Shown here piece after piece: positions 57,578 to 64,000 of a stretch of 64,000 nucleotides of DNA. The position numbers were made by a program, and so were the translations under genes. How positions within the stretch are numbered: the first letter of the stretch is position 1; each line of letters begins with the position of its first letter. This stretch comes from Misgurnus anguillicaudatus (taxonomy: Eukaryota > Chordata > Actinopteri > Cypriniformes > Cobitidae). The notes under the pieces were generated by a model. It was not told where the DNA came from. It searched no databases and worked only from the letters and a program-made list of their open reading frames with translations. The stretch lies in assembly GCF_027580225.2 (NCBI RefSeq), contig NC_073358.2:45113501-45177500 (forward strand). The letters run 5' to 3'.

Positions 57578-59649
57578 TACTCCATACTCCGAAAGCCATA
57601 GACTTCATTCTAGGTAAGGGTTTTCTGAGGGAAATATTAAGCTGTGATAAGTCAATCATCTTTATCATTCACTATCATCAGGAGGACCATGTGCCAGTAT
57701 CTGCATTTCAAGTAAACCTGTGATAGAGGTTCAAGGGCAAATATGTGACATCTCGCATGCCTTTGCATTGACAACTGCTCACAACAACAAGAGCATCCAT
57801 TTGTAGACCATTTCATGTTCGGGGTAAAATGCATCCAGTGACATACTGACTACTGTCTGAGTTTTTATTCAATTCCATCTAACTATTTGCCTCTTAAGAA
57901 AACAAACAACGTTTTTCTTCAAATGCGTCAGAGTGAGGCAGACGCGGTGAAAGAAGAAAGCAAAAGACAAAAACGGTTTCATCTTTTCTACTCCCGAAAG
58001 AAAGAGAAAAAACAGCCTCAAATTACTTTGGCGAGGCCATGAAAGGCCCACGGGTTGGTGGTTTGAGTAGATAGGTCTTAAAATACAGCTGCTACCACAA
58101 AACCAATAAATGGAAAAAAGTCGTAGGGCGGTTTTAACCTTTTAAACCCATGGTTGTTGAATATTGCTACTGTTGCTGTGGACAGGGAGGGGCCGGCTTG
58201 TTTTCGGGTGTCCACTGTCTCGTGGAGGCCCGTTCTGGACACCCATGGCTTCAATCTGTGGGAAAAGTGTGTTGAATCTTCGGGCCAAACCGAGCTCTCA
58301 TTATAGTCCCAATTTAAGCACAACTACATTGAGCTTTGAGGAACGGCTCTCTGTATCAATCAAGCCACAGGACTTTAATTTGGGACAATTATTTTTTTTT
58401 ATCTTGTAAAATCCTATTACGTAGTTACATATCAGAGATGGACCAAGACCTCTTATTTTCAAGACGTCTATTGGGCAAATCAGGAATAATAGACTCTCAT
58501 AAAAGATGTAAAATGATAAGTGGCATGTTTATGCTTCAAAATGATGAACTTATCAGAATCAGTCATCTCCTCTCTTCTCAGGACAATGAATACAAAAATT
58601 GTCATTTCTCTGGATTGAACTATGACTCTCATATGGTCGCCACCATATTTTAGTACAATGTCACTTTTTTCCCTCTCTCTCTCTAAAAATCTCTGTTGAT
58701 CAAAGTCAGATGTGCTGTTTTTTTTTTATATATTTGCATCGTGACAAATGAAAAGCAAAGAATGACTCAAGTACAGCAAAAAACTTGTAAAAAAGAAAAT
58801 CCAACAAAATACCGTACGATGCATAAGACACAAAAAATGTTTTGGACAGCCAGCTGCTACTATGGCACTCCAGTTCTGCATGAAACATTGTGGAGAGACG
58901 ATCATTCACACAACAGCGTGAAAATAACACGCCAAGACCTGCACCGCCAGCGTTCACACACATCATTTAATATCATTGTTTATATAAGAGACTTTCAGCA
59001 GAAACGTTCGGGAACTCAGACACACACAGACAATGATGCTCTGAGTTATGACGGTAGATGAGAGATAAAGCCAAACTGGTCTGTTGGCACCAAGTGCAGT
59101 TAGTGTAAAAGACAGTCATTATATCTCTGAGAAATGAAAGGTACGTCTATGACAGCTTGTTATTTATGAGAACTAATCTACAAAAGAAGATCTTTGTTGT
59201 TTTAAAGGGCTTAACAATAAAGGGCCTGCATAGGTTATGAATCAAATCTATCAGCTTACATAAAGCATTAAAGCTATAAATGTAATTCCACGACACCTTT
59301 AGAACCATAAACAACGCAGTTACGTCTTATTACGATTTTGCTTCATAAACAGATGGCGTTAAATGAAAACGCGCAAAACAGTTCTTTTATCTGGAAATGG
59401 TCATAAATGGCTAAAGCAAAATTCGATCATGACAGGTAGATTTCTGCCCATTACCCCGATTTTACATTGCATGTAAACGTCTTAACTAGGTTTCCTACAA
59501 TGTTGTTCATGTCTCTGTGCGTAAAAGATAAACGGTACAAACAGAAGTAAGCGTAACGTAAAGCATAGAGTCTGCTCCCGATTACATACATTAACAAGTT
59601 TTGCAGACATATTTCCCGCCAGCTTTTCAAATATGTGTACTACAGGGGT
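57578..59649. other. Single-copy-looking stretch
   Basis: No repeat ends are recognised except short (CT)n at 58671..58684. The open frames at 58696..59061 and 58336..58653 have no recognisable similarity. Confidence 0.4.
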
Positions 59650-59993
59650 TAGGGGTGGGCGATAAACCGATAAAGCATTTTATGATAAACCTACTACTCA
59701 GCAAGTAGAGATTTTGGACTATCGTCTCTATTGAGGTTACGCTTGTCCACGTATTTAAACACCGCAGTTTTAAAACAAGTGATTCTAAGCCACTGAAACA
59801 AACAATAGTGCTTAATGCGTGCACCGCATTTCCGCTAGCGTTACTCATTGAGCTCATGAGTATTTTTGCCGCTTTATTAGCCTTAAATACACATATGCGT
59901 CAAACTTCCCGTCTTTGCGAGTACCCTTATAAACATGACCATTAGGTCTTAAAAGAAAGTAAACAGCTAAAAAAAGAAAACGCATGTGTACAG

Positions 59994-60505
59994 TAGGGTT
60001 GGGAATCGAATTTCGATTCTGATTCTGGAATCGGATCCATAAGAAAGAAATCGGATTCTTTAAAAAAAATCTAACTTCGATTTCAATTATCGATACCGGA
60101 CCTCACGGTCACATAAATTTATGTCATCTGCCAAGACCTGAGTCATCTTACCTATAGCCATCTGCGCACAGTGCGCAGGGCCGTTCGCTCGAAAACTTAA
60201 TTTCACAAACTTTTCTGCATTTTCTGTTGTTGAGTCGCCATCATTTAGGTAGGTGTTACGTTACAAGGTTAATTATAAAAAATACTTTGAGCTAGCCTAG
60301 CCATGTTTGTTTATGTTTTGTAGCTCCTAAATAAGTTTTTATGTAGCCTCCTTTATTGTGTTCAGCTGTAATAGCACAAAATAATTATTCTTGATCTATA
60401 AAGGCTAGACTGTTCTTACTTTTCCCCTTTTTGGAATCGAAACCAAGAATCTTTAGGAATCGGATCCGATAAGCGGAATCGAATTTGGAATCAAAATCAA
60501 TGTAA
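59994..60505. mobile_element. hAT-type MITE (TAGGGTTGGGAATCGAA), nested
   Basis: Left TAGGGTTGGGAATCGAATTT; inverted counterpart near the right, aagcggaatcgaatttggaa. The right terminus is eroded, so the end is approximate. Confidence 0.65.
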
Positions 60506-60581
60506 ACGTCTGTCACTTATGTAAATCAAACAGCATTGAGAGGAAAATTTCACTGCTCTTGACTAAATCACTTTTCTACCT

Positions 60582-61439
60582 TTAAAGGATTAGTCAATTT
60601 TCTTTAAAAAATCCAGATAATTTACTCACCACCATGTCACCCAAAATGTTGATGTCTTTCTTTGTTCAGTCGAGAAGAAATTATGTGTTTTGAGGAAAAC
60701 ATTTCAGGACTTTTCTCATTTTAATGGACCCCAACACTTAACAGGTTTAATGTAGTTTAAAATTGCAGTTTCAAAGGACTCTAAACGATCTCAAACGAGG
60801 AATAAGGGTCTTATCTATCGAAATGATTGTCATTTTGGCAAGAAAAATAAAAAATATGCACTTTTAAACCACAACTTCTCATCTTCCTTCGGTCCAGTGA
60901 CGTGCCAGCGCGACCTCACGTAATTGCGTAATGATGTGGAAAGGTCAAGTGTTACATATATGAGACGCAGGTTTGCAGACCATTTTAAACAATAAACCGA
61001 CACAAAGACATTAATTAGTATCATTCCATATACAACAACGTCAGAACGGTCCTCTTTCTCCACACTTGTAAACACTGGGGCGTAGTTTCGCATACGTCAT
61101 CCGTGACCACTTGACGTGATGATGATTACGTGAGGTTGCGCTGGCGCATCACAGGACCGGAGGAAGACGAGAAGCTGTGGTTTAAAAGTGAATTTTTTTC
61201 TTGCCAAAAATGACAATTGTTTCCCTAGATAAGACCCTCATTTGAGATCATTTAGTCCTGCATAAAAACTCTTGTTGCGGTCCATTAAAGTCCATTAAAA
61301 TGAGAAAAATCCTGGAATGTCTTCCTAAAAAAAAAAAAACACAATTTCTTCTCGACTGAACAAAGAAAGACAACAACATTTTGGACATGGTGGGGAGTAA
61401 ATTATCTGGATTTTTTAAGAAAATGGACTAATCCTTTAA
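60582..61439. mobile_element. Long-palindrome MITE, 858 bp, nested
   Basis: Ends TTAAAGGATTAGTC and GACTAATCCTTTAA with TTAA at both ends. Arms of about 350 bp share tccagataatttactc, ctttctttgttcagtcgaga, ttttctcattttaatggac and agggtcttatcta. They are more diverged and indel-rich than the palindrome at 49999..50526. Confidence 0.85.
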
Positions 61440-61687
61440 GAAGATATATATATACATTATTATGCATTTTCCTAATTTCATCGCTAACTGTTTATCTTCA
61501 GTGAGCTTGAGTTTTGTATGTTTCTTTGTCTCCGTTTTTATGAAAATTATGAAAATTCTGCTTCATTAAAGATTTTAATAACATAAAAACCTTATTAAAA
61601 AGAAAACTGTACCGTGATACATATCGCATCATGATATAAAATGAATCCTATCGTAATATAAGATTTTGGTCATATCACCCACCACTA

Positions 61688-64000
61688 ACAGGCGGTGACG
61701 TCACTGCCTGTGAGAAACCTGACAAATCGCCAAACCCTGTGCAGTTAACACAGTTTTCTGCATAGCCACTTTATTGTTTTGGTATATATCCACTTATTTT
61801 GTGCACGTAAACACACTCCGTGTTAACAGTCTAAAAAATCTTGCCGGTTTACTTCCAAGAGCATCTCAAGTTACTCCTTCAATTTTGACACAATCTTGTA
61901 TATGGTAGCTAGACAGACAATGCAACCTAAAAACATTTTAATTGACACAATTCTACAATATTAAAAGAGCATATCTTTTCATTTTTAAAGAGCAATAGAG
62001 TAAGAGTAAGTTTAAATTCTGTCCAAGAAATCAAAACATAGTCCTCTGAATATTTTGCTATGATAATCGGCAAGTTAACCGCATAGGACAGCCAAGATCA
62101 GTCTTGCTCAATTATTGCCTCCAATGGCCTCCGACCTCAAATGTTCCAACATAGCCCGAGATTCTAGCCTTTGACAAAAATAAAATCCAAAACAATTCAT
62201 GTAAAAAAATGCCTGATCAAACACGAAACCAGCAGCCAGTCTCGAAATTGGAACGTAACACTATATTCAACACACCATCACACAACACAGCAAAGCCTTT
62301 CCAAAAGAAAAGCCACAGCTACGCTACTTAAGAATTATTTAAAGAGACACTGATTTCCAAGCTATTATGGGGCAAAATTGAAGCAATCGACGTTCTAGCC
62401 AAGATGAACATTGGTTTTGTGTATTAGCCAAGAAAAGTCACTTTGCTCCCTGTCCCATGAGGTAGAGTACGTAACAAATTTACTTAATTTGTTAGTTTTG
62501 GCCTATTTGCTTCTTTGGGCTCTCCTTCACACTCAAGGAAAAACTGACAAGGATGTACCAGAACATAATTTTAAGTGTAGTATACTTTACCATGTCAATA
62601 CAGTACAAACTGGGGAAAATGGCATGAGGTGGTGTCATGACAATCAGACAAGGATCAATTGGATTTTCATCACCCAAAACCTTTCATCGAAAACAATAGC
62701 AATTTCAGGTTAAAACACAATTTGTACACACTTCTGTTGGATGGGGAATTAACAATCTCATTTGTGCCAAACTTCAAAACCAAACTCAACAGAGGTCAGT
62801 AGGTTTAACTATAATTATTAGGTCAAAACTATTTGCATATCTTGGCCACCATTCAAAGCCACATCAAATTAACACAAAACATTAAAGTGAATACATGACT
62901 TAGTATTTGGTAAATTAAAGAGAACAAACAGCGAAGCAAAAGATCTAAAACATCGTGCGCACAATGATTATGGCTTTTGGGTGGATATTTCACGAACGCA
63001 AACCCAACAGGAAGTCCAACTTGGCCTCTGCGACAAAAGCTATGTTAAACCAGGTTTGAAACTATGGCCAACCTCAAAGGCCTCTCAACATAAAGCTGAG
63101 GTTCGACATCTCAGCATGGTTCAAAGACCGGGCCAAATGGCCCGTGATAAATGGATGTATGGCCAGTCTAAACATCTAAACCACTAAATCTCTCATTTCA
63201 GCCCATAAAGAGAAAGCGATCTTCACAGCAGTCCCTGAAAAATGATGATCACCACTTGCCGTTTTGAAGAATACGATACTCACTAATCCTATACATTCTA
63301 ACATTACTAAGTATACAATCGTAAACATATATAGCAGCGTACGTTGTGGGACAGACACGCAGCAGACCTGAGAGTAAAATAAGCCTATGTTTTTCTGAAC
63401 TAAAACCACAGCATGGAATGTAAAAGAAACGAACAGAAATAGCAGAAGCCTGTGAAAGATAAAACACTAGCGAATGCCAAAACAACACTTTAGCGTTAAT
63501 AAAAAATGTAATACTTCAATAAAAAACAAAGCTTTTTCAGTATGAAAGAAAAAAGCTACAAACGACATTTACACGGATTTAAAAGCATGCATGCAAAAAC
63601 AGTTTGCTTTGATCTTCAGTGAGATCACTGCATCCCTTAATCATGCAAATATGCAGTTTTCATATTACAGTCAATATTCAAACCCTCTCTTAACTTCTGC
63701 CATTAGAGTTTAATGCTATGCAAGTGTTACAAAGATAGATTATTCCTCATGGCGTTAAATTCATTAATGCAATGTTGGTGCTGATTTTATAGAAAAGGTG
63801 GAAGAAGAGCAAGCATTCAACAAATCATGAAGTGATACAAAAATTCAAATGGTTCCCATTACAAATATCATTATGAAACATCAGCTGCTTACTATTAAAA
63901 CTATTATAAAATTCCTTTATTTGGTAAACACCAGTAAAATTTATTGATGTTCTGTCAGTTTCCATCTGCCAGATAATAAACCCAAACACATTACCAGTAG
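61688..64000. other. Single-copy-looking stretch to the window end
   Basis: No transposon ends, tandem repeats or coding evidence are recognised. Short frames at 62171..62713 and 62981..63187 have no recognisable similarity. Confidence 0.4.

Larger units (their letters stand above)
59650..61687. mobile_element. hAT-type element, outer layer, 2038 bp with nested insertions
   Basis: Ends TAGGGGTGGGCGATAAACCG and GGTCATATCACCCACCACTA. Flanks acaggggt (59642..59649) and acaggcgg (61688..61695), with two mismatches. Elements at 59994..60505 and 60582..61439 lie inside. Confidence 0.75.

Noticed and set aside
58696..59061. 121-codon plus-strand frame
   Set aside because: Lys/Thr/Gln-rich, no recognisable domain, and no supporting neighbours.
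452..64000. Search for the preceding znrf3 exon (LYEYGWVG...LTVLGK region)
   Set aside because: I looked by eye on the minus strand for its coding signature and found none. A TBLASTN with fish ZNRF3 would settle it.

Overview
The window is vertebrate, almost certainly teleost and probably cyprinid, nuclear DNA. It is AT-rich, has no long open reading frames, and is packed with short non-autonomous DNA transposons and tRNA-derived SINEs of the kinds I know from zebrafish and carp. I can support only one protein-coding segment: a 75-nt exon at 377..451 on the minus strand. It encodes 25 residues of the extracellular protease-associated domain of the E3 ubiquitin ligase ZNRF3, which removes Frizzled/LRP6 and damps Wnt signalling. 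Because znrf3 reads right to left, positions 1..376 are the next intron. The rest of the window (452..64000) is most simply the large intron(s) and/or the sequence upstream of that exon. I did not find the preceding exon.

Layout. Region 1..15 kb is dominated by transposons, often nested: a Tc1/mariner-like element inside a short MITE (3.3-4.5 kb), a SINE split by a hAT that is itself split by another hAT (6.5-8.2 kb), a MITE with a TTAA duplication inside another MITE (8.2-9.9 kb), and a hAT carrying a near-perfect hairpin (14.1-15.0 kb). Region 15-35 kb alternates single-copy sequence with hAT and MITE copies, including a 2-kb hAT (17.2-19.2 kb) inside an older MITE. Region 35.5-42.4 kb is the longest stretch poor in transposons. 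It holds several compact candidate regulatory modules (TCF/LEF, PBX-PREP plus CCAAT, homeobox-type motifs). Region 42-61.7 kb is again transposon-rich, with a multi-layer tower at 48.5-51.5 kb that contains a palindrome of about 528 bp. Region 61.7-64 kb looks single-copy.

Thirteen elements keep recognisable 8-bp target duplications (several perfect) with CAG/TAG-type ends, which identifies them as hAT-superfamily derivatives. None carries a recognisable transposase, so all would have been mobilised in trans. Other families insert at TA or TTAA. The regulatory calls rest on motif spelling alone and are hypotheses; the exon and the transposon boundaries with duplications are read directly from the sequence.
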